Both the position numbers and the translations under genes were made by a program. The notes below the pieces were generated by a model. That model was not told the DNA's origin. It saw only the letters and a list, made by a program, of their open reading frames with translations, and made no database searches. A stretch of DNA of 5,409 nucleotides from a bacterium. GTDB taxonomy: Bacteria; Zixibacteria; MSB-5A5; GN15; FEB-12. The stretch spans positions 1-5,409 of the forward strand of contig JAUXBJ010000171.1 of assembly GCA_030619425.1 (NCBI GenBank), in the 5' to 3' direction. Shown here piece by piece: positions 1-5,409 of the stretch (position 1 is the stretch's first letter; each line of letters begins with the position of its first letter).

Positions 1-1
1 G

Positions 2-2092
2 AACATACCGGTCGGCAGCTATGTGGTCGCGATACGGGCCGTCGGTTACGAGCCGCTGAGCAAGACTGATATCATCGTCCGGCCGGGAAGAATTACATAC
101 ATTACATCCGAGCTTTCGGTCAGCGCCGTCGAGTTGTCTGACATCGTGGTGTCGGCGGGATATTTCACTCAGGAGGACAGCAAGCCTACCAGTTCCACTA
201 CCTTTTCGGGTGAGGAGATCAGACGCGCGCCCGGTTCGGCCGGTGATGTCAGTCGCATTATCCACGCTCTGCCAAGCATTGCCAAGGTCGATGACCAACT
301 CAACAGTCTGGCTGTCCGGGGTGGCAGCCCGTCCGAAAACGCCTTCTTCCTCGACAATATCGAAATCCCGAAGACCAACCTCTATCCGTTGCAGGGGACC
401 TCGGGCGGACCGATCAGCCTGATCAATGTCGACTTTCTTGACAATGTCGAGTTCTCAGCCGGCGGTTTCCCGTCCAAGTATGGCGACCGCCTGTCTTCGG
501 TGATGGAGCTTACCTTCCGCGAAGGGAATCGCGAGGAGTTCGACGGCCAGATCGATTTCAATATGGCCGGCGTTGGAGCTGTTCTGGAAGGACCGCTCGC
601 AGGTGGACGCGGTTCGTGGATGTTCTCCGGTCGGCGCAGCTATTTGGATTTGCTGGTCGATGCTATTGCCGTCGGTGTCGCCCCCAAATACTCCGATTAC
701 CAGGGCAAGGTTGTCTACGATCTGTCCTCGCGGAGCAAGCTCTCGATCCTGGGGATAGCCGGTGTGGACCGTATTTCCTTTGACAGCTCAACTTCCTGGG
801 AGGACGGCAACCAGTTCTTTGGCGACTTCTCAGGCTATGAATATGCCTTCGGAGCCAACTGGCGCTACCTGTGGGGTGGTAATGGCTACTCCAACACCTC
901 GGTGAGCTACAATGCCGTCAAGTACAAAGGAGACGTCCGGGAGACCAAGAGCGGGCGCCGTCTGTTCAACCAGAATTCGATCGAGGCCGGTATCAATATT
1001 CGCAATGTCAACCACTTCCTTGCCGGCGATAAACATCAATTGGAGTTCGGATTCGATGCCAAGTACCTGATGACCGACCATGACTATCATCTTTACGACT
1101 ACGTCAATTCCTTCGGTGATACAATTCCAGCGCTGATATTGGACAAGTACACTGCGGCACCGCTGGTGGGGGCGTTTGTCAGCCATATCTGGCAATGGCA
1201 TCCCCAAATCACCACCACTATTGGGCTGCGCTATGATTGGCTTGAATACAACGGGCATGCGCATCTTTCCCCCCGGTTTTCGTTCAACTATAGATTCAAT
1301 CCCCGAACTTCTCTCAGCGGTGCGGCCGGTATCTATCGGCAGTTCCTGCCGCTGTCGCTGATGACTCAGCGCGATCACTTCGTTGACCTGGCCGACCCCG
1401 TCGCTTATCATGGCATCCTCGGTGTTAGCCATCTCCTTAGCGATGACACCAGACTGACCATCGAAACCTACTACAAGGAATATGACAACTTCCCGATGGA
1501 TCCCGCCCAGCCCCAGATGTTCCTGGCTGACGAACTGGGCTTTGCCCGTATGGTCGGCAACTTCGAGACATTGAAAGCCGAAGGGAAAGCTTGGGCCGCC
1601 GGACTTGAGGCGATCATTCAGAAAAAGCTGGTAGCAGGTGTCTACGGTCTGCTGGCCGGCTCCTATTCGCGGACGCGCTATCGCGGTTTGGACGGCATGT
1701 GGCGTGATCGGCTGTTTGACAACAAGGTGAACTTCTCGGTTGAAGGGGGCTACAAGCCGAACAACAAATGGGAATTCAGCCTGCGTTGGATATGCGCCGG
1801 CGGTCGCCCGCAGACGCCGCTTGATCTTGACCGGTCAAGGCTTCAGAACGTCAGTGTCCGCGACGCTTCCCGCGTCAACGAGGATCGGATTCCGGCCTAC
1901 CACTCGCTCAATCTGCGGATGGATCGACGCTACCACTTCAAGAAATCCAGCTTGATTGTCTTCCTCTCGATCTGGAATGCCTACAACCGCAAGAATGTCT
2001 CGATGTACTATTGGAACGAGGTGGAACGCAAGGAGGACGTTCTCTACCAATGGTCAATGCTCCCGGTCATCGGGCTGGAATACGAGTTCTAA
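2..2092 (+). CDS. TonB-dependent outer-membrane receptor, 5'-truncated by the window edge
   Basis: This is an outer-membrane beta-barrel that takes up a ligand using energy from TonB; the ligand cannot be told from sequence. The frame is open from base 2, so the true start lies upstream. A GTG at 23 is in frame but falls inside a domain and is not a credible start. The visible part is 696 residues. It begins with the last strands of a carboxypeptidase-regulatory-like domain (VVAIRAVGYEPLS, about 23-130). A TonB-box-like stretch follows (LSDIVVSAGYF, 134-166). The plug runs from about 191 to 530 and contains the conserved LAVRGGSPSENAFFLDNIEI segment. A long barrel of alternating aromatic strands follows and ends in GLEYEF, the terminal Phe being typical of outer-membrane insertion signals. 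Related receptors suggest roughly 80-120 residues are missing, including the signal peptide. The stop codon is TAA at 2090-2092. No frameshift is visible. The family call is secure; the substrate is unknown. Confidence 0.95.
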   Translation, partial: NIPVGSYVVAIRAVGYEPLSKTDIIVRPGRITYITSELSVSAVELSDIVVSAGYFTQEDSKPTSSTTFSGEEIRRAPGSAGDVSRIIHALPSIAKVDDQLNSLAVRGGSPSENAFFLDNIEIPKTNLYPLQGTSGGPISLINVDFLDNVEFSAGGFPSKYGDRLSSVMELTFREGNREEFDGQIDFNMAGVGAVLEGPLAGGRGSWMFSGRRSYLDLLVDAIAVGVAPKYSDYQGKVVYDLSSRSKLSILGIAGVDRISFDSSTSWEDGNQFFGDFSGYEYAFGANWRYLWGGNGYSNTSVSYNAVKYKGDVRETKSGRRLFNQNSIEAGINIRNVNHFLAGDKHQLEFGFDAKYLMTDHDYHLYDYVNSFGDTIPALILDKYTAAPLVGAFVSHIWQWHPQITTTIGLRYDWLEYNGHAHLSPRFSFNYRFNPRTSLSGAAGIYRQFLPLSLMTQRDHFVDLADPVAYHGILGVSHLLSDDTRLTIETYYKEYDNFPMDPAQPQMFLADELGFARMVGNFETLKAEGKAWAAGLEAIIQKKLVAGVYGLLAGSYSRTRYRGLDGMWRDRLFDNKVNFSVEGGYKPNNKWEFSLRWICAGGRPQTPLDLDRSRLQNVSVRDASRVNEDRIPAYHSLNLRMDRRYHFKKSSLIVFLSIWNAYNRKNVSMYYWNEVERKEDVLYQWSMLPVIGLEYEF

Positions 2093-2094
2093 CG

Positions 2095-2655
2095 ATGAGC
2101 CTGAGTGACCGGATGATCGCTTTCGTCTACCGCTGGGCAACCGGTCCGGCAGGCAAACGCTGGCCGGTGTCTGTGGTAGGGATGCTCACGTTCCTTGCCA
2201 TGTGTGTCGTAGTTATTTGGGGCTCGACCAGAGTGGATGTCTTGATCGGCCTCAGAGTGACCGGCTTCTCCACGCTACGGCAGATTCTCGGATGGCCCCT
2301 GTTGGTTCTAGGCTTCATACTTATGTACTGGACGCTAATCTTCTTCTTCCGCGAACGAGGGACACCGTTCCCCCTGAACCCGCCGCGCAATCTGATTACC
2401 AGCGGCCCATACGGTATCACTCGCAATCCGATGCTGGGTGGGGGGTTCATTTCGTTTTTCGGCATCGGCCTTTTGCTCGGGTCGGTAACTCTCTTTCTGG
2501 TAGCCACACCTCTTCTGGTCCTGCTGTTCACTATCTTTGTAAAGCGCATTGAAGAGCCGGAACTCACTAAACGTTTTGGCGACGACTACGTCCAATATCA
2601 GAAGCAAGTACCGAGGTTCTTTCCGAAGTTTCAATGTCGGCTGCAACGGCATTGA
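2095..2655 (+). CDS. ICMT/phospholipid methyltransferase-like integral membrane methyltransferase
   Basis: This 186-residue membrane protein probably transfers a methyl group from S-adenosylmethionine to a lipid-linked or hydrophobic substrate at the inner membrane. Hydrophobic segments lie at about residues 25-43 and 66-85, with a helical hairpin at about 115-149. The family signature is clear: GPYGITRNP at 104-112, matching the GPY-x-x-x-R-(H/N)-P cofactor-binding motif, then EEPEL at 153-157 and the C-terminal FGDDYVQYQKQVPRFFP (161-177), matching 'fG..Y..Y...vPr.iP'. Asn111 stands where eukaryotic ICMT has His; Asn is frequent in bacterial relatives. I chose ATG 2095 because it lies two bases after the receptor stop and gives the usual family length. 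An in-frame ATG at 2011 would add 28 residues lying inside the receptor gene and resembling no domain. The ribosome binding site is weak (GAG at 2084-2086), so translation may be coupled to the upstream gene. The family is confident; the substrate is unknown. Confidence 0.86.
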   Translation: MSLSDRMIAFVYRWATGPAGKRWPVSVVGMLTFLAMCVVVIWGSTRVDVLIGLRVTGFSTLRQILGWPLLVLGFILMYWTLIFFFRERGTPFPLNPPRNLITSGPYGITRNPMLGGGFISFFGIGLLLGSVTLFLVATPLLVLLFTIFVKRIEEPELTKRFGDDYVQYQKQVPRFFPKFQCRLQRH

Positions 2656-2685
2656 TAAGAACCAGCGGGGAGCAAGTTTTTCGGC

Positions 2686-2714
2686 TTGAATTCCGGTAAA
2701 ACCTTGTATATAGT
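2686..2714 (+). promoter_or_regulatory. Candidate sigma70-type promoter for the secreted propeller protein gene
   Basis: TTGAAT (2686-2691) and TATAGT (2709-2714) are separated by 17 bases. Each is close to the -35 and -10 consensus, and they sit in the most AT-rich stretch of the intergenic region. Transcription would begin near 2721, giving a leader of about 85 bases before the ATG at 2806. A second -10-like choice, TATAGA, lies at 2714-2719. This is inference from the consensus alone, and the host's sigma-factor preferences are not known. Confidence 0.42.
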
Positions 2715-2736
2715 ATAGATATTTGGAGGAATGCAG

Positions 2737-2753
2737 CAGCCGCGGGACGGCTG
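2737..2753 (+). other. Stem-loop in the leader of the propeller protein gene
   Basis: CAGCCG (2737-2742) pairs perfectly with CGGCTG (2748-2753) around a five-base loop, and a G-U pair could extend the stem by one. No run of T follows, so it does not look like an intrinsic terminator for the upstream gene. It lies downstream of the candidate promoter and would be in the mRNA leader. Its function is unknown and it may be chance. Confidence 0.3.
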
Positions 2754-2766
2754 TCAGCGTCAGGCA

Positions 2767-2783
2767 GGCACAGGGCAAGTGCC
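2767..2783 (+). other. Second small stem-loop in the same leader
   Basis: GGCAC (2767-2771) pairs with GTGCC (2779-2783) around a seven-base loop, AGGGCAA. It starts 30 bases after the first stem-loop and ends 11 bases before the Shine-Dalgarno sequence, so it could affect ribosome access. A five-pair stem is weak evidence by itself. Confidence 0.25.
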
Positions 2784-2794
2784 AACACATTCAT

Positions 2795-2800
2795 AGGAGA
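2795..2800 (+). promoter_or_regulatory. Ribosome binding site fixing the start at 2806
   Basis: AGGAGA lies five bases upstream of the ATG at 2806, ideal Shine-Dalgarno sequence and spacing. Together with the signal peptide that begins immediately at this ATG, it fixes the start codon. Confidence 0.85.
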
Positions 2801-2805
2801 GAATC

Positions 2806-2868
2806 ATGAGAACTTCCCTGATGATATTATTCTTGGTGGTGTGCCTCGGTACGCCCGGTTGGGGCCAG
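2806..2868 (+). other. Signal peptide of the propeller protein
   Basis: Residues 1-21 show a short basic start (Arg2), a hydrophobic core of about ten residues (Leu5-Leu14) and a small-residue/turn region GTPGWGQ before Asp22. Cleavage after Gly20 or Gln21 is likely. This is a Sec-type signal, so the protein leaves the cytoplasm. The exact cleavage site is uncertain. Confidence 0.85.
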
Positions 2869-5409
2869 GATGAGGGCATCCCGGACACAGTCAGAATCGA
2901 GGGAGATACCTTGCAGGTCGGCGTATCGATACCGGTGCGGGTGGCACTGGCCAATGACCACACTATTAGATACTTTTTCTTCGGCCTGGTATCCAAGTCT
3001 CTGGACGGCGGCTTTGCCAAGGTAGACTCAGTAGTATTTATCAACCGGATGGCCAATCCTGGCGTCCTGGAGTGGCGCGTAACTTACTTTCGCGATTCGA
3101 ACGGGGTTGCTCCCGACAGTACTTTAGTCGCCGCATCAACCATGGCTAATCCCATTAAACTGCCACCCGGGAACGATGCCATATTTGACATCTATCTGAC
3201 CGGGCTTAGCCCGGGATTGATGGTGGTCGACAGCGGCTGGTTCCCGCCCAATGGGCACTTCAGCATAATCGCTGACAAGGACCAGAGCTATGGGCGTCCC
3301 TTTATCCCCAGAGTCGTCACCGATACGCTGACAATAATCCAGGGCAGTCTGCCGCCTTTAGTGACCCTGCCTGACGATGATCCGTACACCGAGGCTGGGG
3401 CCGAGGTGTCGTTTATGGTCGAGGCTGAATCTCCGGAGGACAACACGGTCACTATTGAGTTGGCCGATTTCACTCCGCTGGAAGGCGGAACCGGAACACC
3501 GGTCAACCCACCTACATTGGGCGGTAATAACCCGGCTCACTTTAGCTGGCTCCCCACCGAGGACGATGTCGGGCTTTGGTCGGCTGAGTTCCGCGCCTGC
3601 GATGTGACCGGACCGTGCGCGAACGGCTACGTAACCATTCAAGTGGTCACCGATGATGATTACCTGATCACCTTTCACCAAGTCGAAACCGCCGACGCGC
3701 CTGGGACCATAGCCTTGACTCACGGCAACGCCGACGATGATGCCGAACCGGAACTGTTCATCTGCTCCAGCGGTTTGATCACTGAGATTACAGCATGGTT
3801 GTTCGACCTGGATGCCAATATGACTCTCAGTAACGTTTATAGCTATCACCGGGGTCGTCCATTCAGGAATCCGGTTATGGGATACCTCAACAACGATGAT
3901 TACCCCGATGTTGCAATAATCAGCAGTATGCCGCCGAGCCTACATGTCTTCTACAGTGATGGTGACAACGGATTCTGGTACGATAGCGCCGGTCTTCCCA
4001 CCGCCGCCTCGCGCGGCGCAATCCTCGGTGAATTCACACGAGATCAATACCTGGATTACATTTTCGTCGGAGGCGACGGGGTTTGGATGTGTGCGGGAAA
4101 CGAAGACCCGGTATTCATGCCGCCAACCTACTTCGGTCTCGGTGAAAAGGCCACCTCGGTCAACTCAGCCGATTTTGACGGCGATGGATTGGACGATCTG
4201 GCTGTCGGGACCGAGAGCGGGCTGAGAATATTCAGGAGCGACGGCGACGGCCGATTCGAGTTTATTGAATTTCACAGCCAGACCTATGGTTCGCTTGATA
4301 TCGAAATCACCAACGCTGGTTCCGACTTCAACAACGATAACATCTTTGATCTCTGTTTGGCCACGCCGTCGACTTATGGTATTTCCAGCGAGGTTGTGGT
4401 CTATCTTGGAAACGGCGACGGGACTTTCCAGCAGCGTATCGTTCGCTCTCCGTTGGGCCACGTCATGGCCAACCGCGCCGGTGACTTTAACAATGACGGC
4501 GATCTCGATATCGTCTATATTAACGGGAGTGAATATTACTGTGCGATTCTGTTCGGCAATGGCGATGGCACCTTCACGAATGAGCTAAGATACGCCGTCC
4601 AACCGTACAATCCGATGCGATTGGATTGTTTTGATGCCGACCTCGACGGCGATCTCGATATCATAGTCGCGGCGGTGCACGCACAACAAGAGGCGTCCCT
4701 GATTGTCTTTCGCAACCAACTCGATCCACACGGATTCGAGCCCATGCCGATTGTGGTTTCGGCGTTGGACAACGCGGAAATCGAACTTCAGTCCCCAAGC
4801 GGGCAGGTTGTCAACAAGGTGCGAAGCTCCGTTTCGTCCGGTGAATATTACCGCCGAAACGTCAACCAGAACGCCATCCTGGATGACGGCATCACGGTAG
4901 GGGCCATTGAACCCGGCGACTACACCATTAGCGTCCGGCCGAAACCAGGCAGTGTCAAATCGTCCGAAACGTTCTCGTTGGAACTGACCATCGGTGGATA
5001 CCCGTACCGGTTCGCTGAGAAGGCACCAATGTCGGCCGCAGGTTATGAGTTCGCCTTGTATCCGTCCAGCGTCTCGCCGGTCTACCCGCCGCCGGGGGCG
5101 TATGTCTATCGACCCGATTTGACCTTTCAATGGGAAGGCTCCGGCGGTTTCGACTTTCAGTTGGCGACCGACATCCTGTTCAACGATTTGCTGCTCAGTG
5201 AAACAATAACCGGCTGTAGCTTTGGGGCCCCTGAACTGGACACGGCCGTCTCGGATTTGTACTATTGGCGTATTAAGCCGACAGGTGCAACCGATTATGA
5301 CTGTCTGTACCCTTTCAACCTGAAGTTGGCTGAGTGTCTTGTCAGGGGTAACATAGATCACGACGACGACGGGCTAATCGCGCTTTGGGATCTTGTCTGG
5401 CTTATCGAC
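2806..5409 (+). CDS. Secreted multidomain FG-GAP/VCBS propeller protein with dockerin-like C terminus, 3'-truncated
   Basis: This is an exported protein with no recognised enzyme domain; binding, adhesion or a surface role is inferred. The 868 visible codons form one open frame with no stop, continuing past the window. In order: a signal peptide (1 to about 21); a beta-sandwich resembling cohesin-like domains (about 22-180); an Ig-like domain (about 184-281, with FSWLPTEDDVG at 246-256); seven FG-GAP/VCBS-type repeats (about 298-640) with Asp/Asn-rich calcium loops and GNGDGTF linkers; a small beta domain (about 655-737); a fibronectin-III-like domain (about 752-843, with FQLATD and YYWRI); and a dockerin-like start (844-868). 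Cys265 and Cys271 could form a disulfide in the Ig-like domain. It has its own strong ribosome binding site, and its probable promoter separates it from the methyltransferase gene. Relatives ending this way usually stop soon after the tail, so perhaps 20-50 codons are missing. The secreted VCBS call is firm; its role is unknown. Confidence 0.92.
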   Translation, partial: MRTSLMILFLVVCLGTPGWGQDEGIPDTVRIEGDTLQVGVSIPVRVALANDHTIRYFFFGLVSKSLDGGFAKVDSVVFINRMANPGVLEWRVTYFRDSNGVAPDSTLVAASTMANPIKLPPGNDAIFDIYLTGLSPGLMVVDSGWFPPNGHFSIIADKDQSYGRPFIPRVVTDTLTIIQGSLPPLVTLPDDDPYTEAGAEVSFMVEAESPEDNTVTIELADFTPLEGGTGTPVNPPTLGGNNPAHFSWLPTEDDVGLWSAEFRACDVTGPCANGYVTIQVVTDDDYLITFHQVETADAPGTIALTHGNADDDAEPELFICSSGLITEITAWLFDLDANMTLSNVYSYHRGRPFRNPVMGYLNNDDYPDVAIISSMPPSLHVFYSDGDNGFWYDSAGLPTAASRGAILGEFTRDQYLDYIFVGGDGVWMCAGNEDPVFMPPTYFGLGEKATSVNSADFDGDGLDDLAVGTESGLRIFRSDGDGRFEFIEFHSQTYGSLDIEITNAGSDFNNDNIFDLCLATPSTYGISSEVVVYLGNGDGTFQQRIVRSPLGHVMANRAGDFNNDGDLDIVYINGSEYYCAILFGNGDGTFTNELRYAVQPYNPMRLDCFDADLDGDLDIIVAAVHAQQEASLIVFRNQLDPHGFEPMPIVVSALDNAEIELQSPSGQVVNKVRSSVSSGEYYRRNVNQNAILDDGITVGAIEPGDYTISVRPKPGSVKSSETFSLELTIGGYPYRFAEKAPMSAAGYEFALYPSSVSPVYPPPGAYVYRPDLTFQWEGSGGFDFQLATDILFNDLLLSETITGCSFGAPELDTAVSDLYYWRIKPTGATDYDCLYPFNLKLAECLVRGNIDHDDDGLIALWDLVWLID
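2869..3345 (+). other. Cohesin-like beta-sandwich domain (N-terminal domain of the propeller protein)
   Basis: Residues 22-180 have alternating hydrophobic strands. They open with a 'GVSIPVRVALAND' strand, which resembles the 'G-x-V-x-V-P-V-x-L-x-N' start of cohesin-like and related beta-sandwich domains, and close with a strand TDTLTIIQG. Domains of this look often precede dockerin-like tails in Zixibacteria-type secreted proteins. The assignment rests on pattern only; it may be a distinct beta-sandwich family. Confidence 0.4.
3355..3648 (+). other. Ig-like domain of the propeller protein
   Basis: Residues 184-281 follow the bacterial Ig/cadherin-like pattern: a Pro-rich entry, then 'EAGAEVSFMVEAESPEDNTV' (196-215), then FSWLPTEDDVGLWSAEFRACD (within 246-266), and a closing strand YVTIQVV. 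The 'W-x-P-T-x-x-D-x-G' turn is characteristic of putative Ig domains found in secreted bacterial proteins. The region probably acts as a spacer or binding module between the N-terminal domain and the propeller. Confidence 0.6.
3697..4725 (+). repeat. Seven FG-GAP/VCBS-type protein repeats (probable seven-bladed beta-propeller)
   Basis: Seven copies of a nine-residue Asp/Asn loop of the form D-x-(D/N)-x-D-x-x-x-D begin at residues 308, 360, 409, 456, 507, 560 and 610 (nucleotides 3727, 3883, 4030, 4171, 4324, 4483 and 4633). Spacing is 47-53 residues. Copies 4-7 are canonical (DFDGDGLDD, DFNNDNIFD, DFNNDGDLD, DADLDGDLD). Copies 1-3 are degenerate (NADDDAEPE, YLNNDDYPD, EFTRDQYLD). Linkers such as YLGNGDGTF and LFGNGDGTF are the VCBS hallmark. 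In integrin-alpha-type proteins such repeats form one calcium-bound propeller blade each. A seven-blade fold is inferred from the count and spacing. Confidence 0.85.
4495..4662 (+). repeat. 18-base exact direct repeat inside propeller repeats 6 and 7
   Basis: The same 18 bases, beginning GACGGCGATCTC, occur at 4495-4512 and 4645-4662, exactly 150 bases (50 codons) apart and in the same frame. They encode DGDLDI in the calcium loops of repeats 6 and 7. Flanking bases differ, so this is a short conserved block and not a recent whole-repeat duplication. Confidence 0.8.
5059..5334 (+). other. Fibronectin-III-like domain of the propeller protein
   Basis: Residues 752-843 match the pattern of bacterial FnIII-like modules: a Pro-rich entry (YPSSVSPVYPPPG), then LTFQWEGSGGFDFQLATD (772-789), and a later strand LYYWRIKP (818-825). 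The combination 'F-x-W...F-Q-L-A-T-D...YYWR' is a recognisable signature of such modules next to C-terminal anchoring or sorting domains. It probably spaces the propeller from the tail. Confidence 0.6.
5335..5409 (+). other. Start of a dockerin-like calcium-binding tail, cut by the window edge
   Basis: Residues 844-868 read C-LVRGNIDHDDDGLIALWDLVWLID. Aligned to the first half of a type I dockerin (G-D-V-N-G-D-G-x-V-x-x-x-D-L-x-x-L), the Asp ligands, the Gly and the 'DL-x-x-L' helix are present, with about two extra residues in the loop. This variant, led by a Cys and 'RGN-x-D', is common at C termini of secreted Zixibacteria-type proteins. Only the first half is visible, so whether there is a second EF-hand-like loop cannot be said. 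Confidence 0.7.

Noticed and set aside
830..1432. Minus-strand open frame (200 codons) opposite the receptor gene
   Set aside because: It sits opposite well-defined beta-barrel strands and its translation shows no domain or initiation signal.
2673..2688. CAAG...CTTG inverted repeat with a T-run as terminator of the methyltransferase gene
   Set aside because: The stem is only four pairs and the T-run lies in the loop, not after the stem, so it does not form an intrinsic terminator.
2769..2779. Match to the GCACAGGGCAA element of the c-di-GMP-I (GEMM) riboswitch
   Set aside because: Only this short element matches. The other conserved blocks (the GACGCAAAGCC-like block and the receptor helix) are absent before the start codon, and there is too little room for the full aptamer.
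2127..2790. Overlapping minus-strand open frames across the methyltransferase gene and intergenic region
   Set aside because: The + strand protein carries the ICMT family motifs throughout; the minus frames have low-complexity, Arg/Pro-rich translations without motifs.
2731..2796. Possible 21-residue leader peptide in the 5' region, with GGAGGA directly before its ATG
   Set aside because: The Shine-Dalgarno-like sequence abuts the ATG with no spacer, which is poor for initiation, and the peptide has no distinctive features.
2833..2847. LVVC in the signal peptide as a lipoprotein lipobox
   Set aside because: The residue before Cys13 is Val, whereas signal peptidase II sites require Gly, Ala or Ser there. 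A normal Sec cleavage site near residues 20-21 fits better.
4585..5361. Long minus-strand open frame (258 codons) opposite the propeller protein gene
   Set aside because: It lies wholly opposite a gene with clear domains, has no recognisable motif or ribosome binding site, and is best explained by the codon usage of the + strand gene.

Overview
This window reads as chromosomal DNA from a Gram-negative bacterium of the FCB group. A Zixibacteria-like lineage is my best guess, because a large secreted protein ends in a 'C-x-x-RGNxD...DLxxLxD' dockerin-like tail of the kind common in those genomes. An outer-membrane TonB-dependent receptor with a carboxypeptidase-regulatory-like N-terminal domain fits the same group. 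Base composition is moderately GC-rich by eye. The taxonomic call is inference from protein style; there is no rRNA or other marker here.

Layout: all genes are on the + strand and the window is almost entirely coding. (1) Positions 2-2092 hold the 3' part of a TonB-dependent receptor gene whose start lies upstream of the window. (2) Positions 2095-2655, two bases after the receptor's stop codon, encode a 186-residue multi-pass membrane protein of the isoprenylcysteine carboxyl methyltransferase (ICMT)/phospholipid methyltransferase-like family. The spacing suggests co-transcription with the receptor. (3) Positions 2656-2805 are the only real intergenic region. It carries a plausible sigma70-type promoter, two small stem-loops and a good ribosome binding site. 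(4) Positions 2806-5409 encode at least 868 residues of an exported multidomain protein that runs off the right edge. Its parts are a signal peptide, a cohesin-like beta-sandwich, an Ig-like domain, seven FG-GAP/VCBS-type repeats (a probable seven-bladed beta-propeller), a small beta domain, a fibronectin-III-like domain and the start of a dockerin-like calcium-binding tail. It is one uninterrupted reading frame.

How the genes work together: the receptor and the propeller protein are both cell-envelope or secreted products. The methyltransferase is an inner-membrane enzyme of unknown substrate. Nothing in the sequence ties the three to one pathway. The receptor-methyltransferase pair looks like an operon, while the propeller protein appears to have its own promoter. 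I see no mobile element, CRISPR array, tRNA or rRNA, and no clear sign of an undescribed defence or mobile system. The most interesting item is the architecture of the secreted propeller protein.
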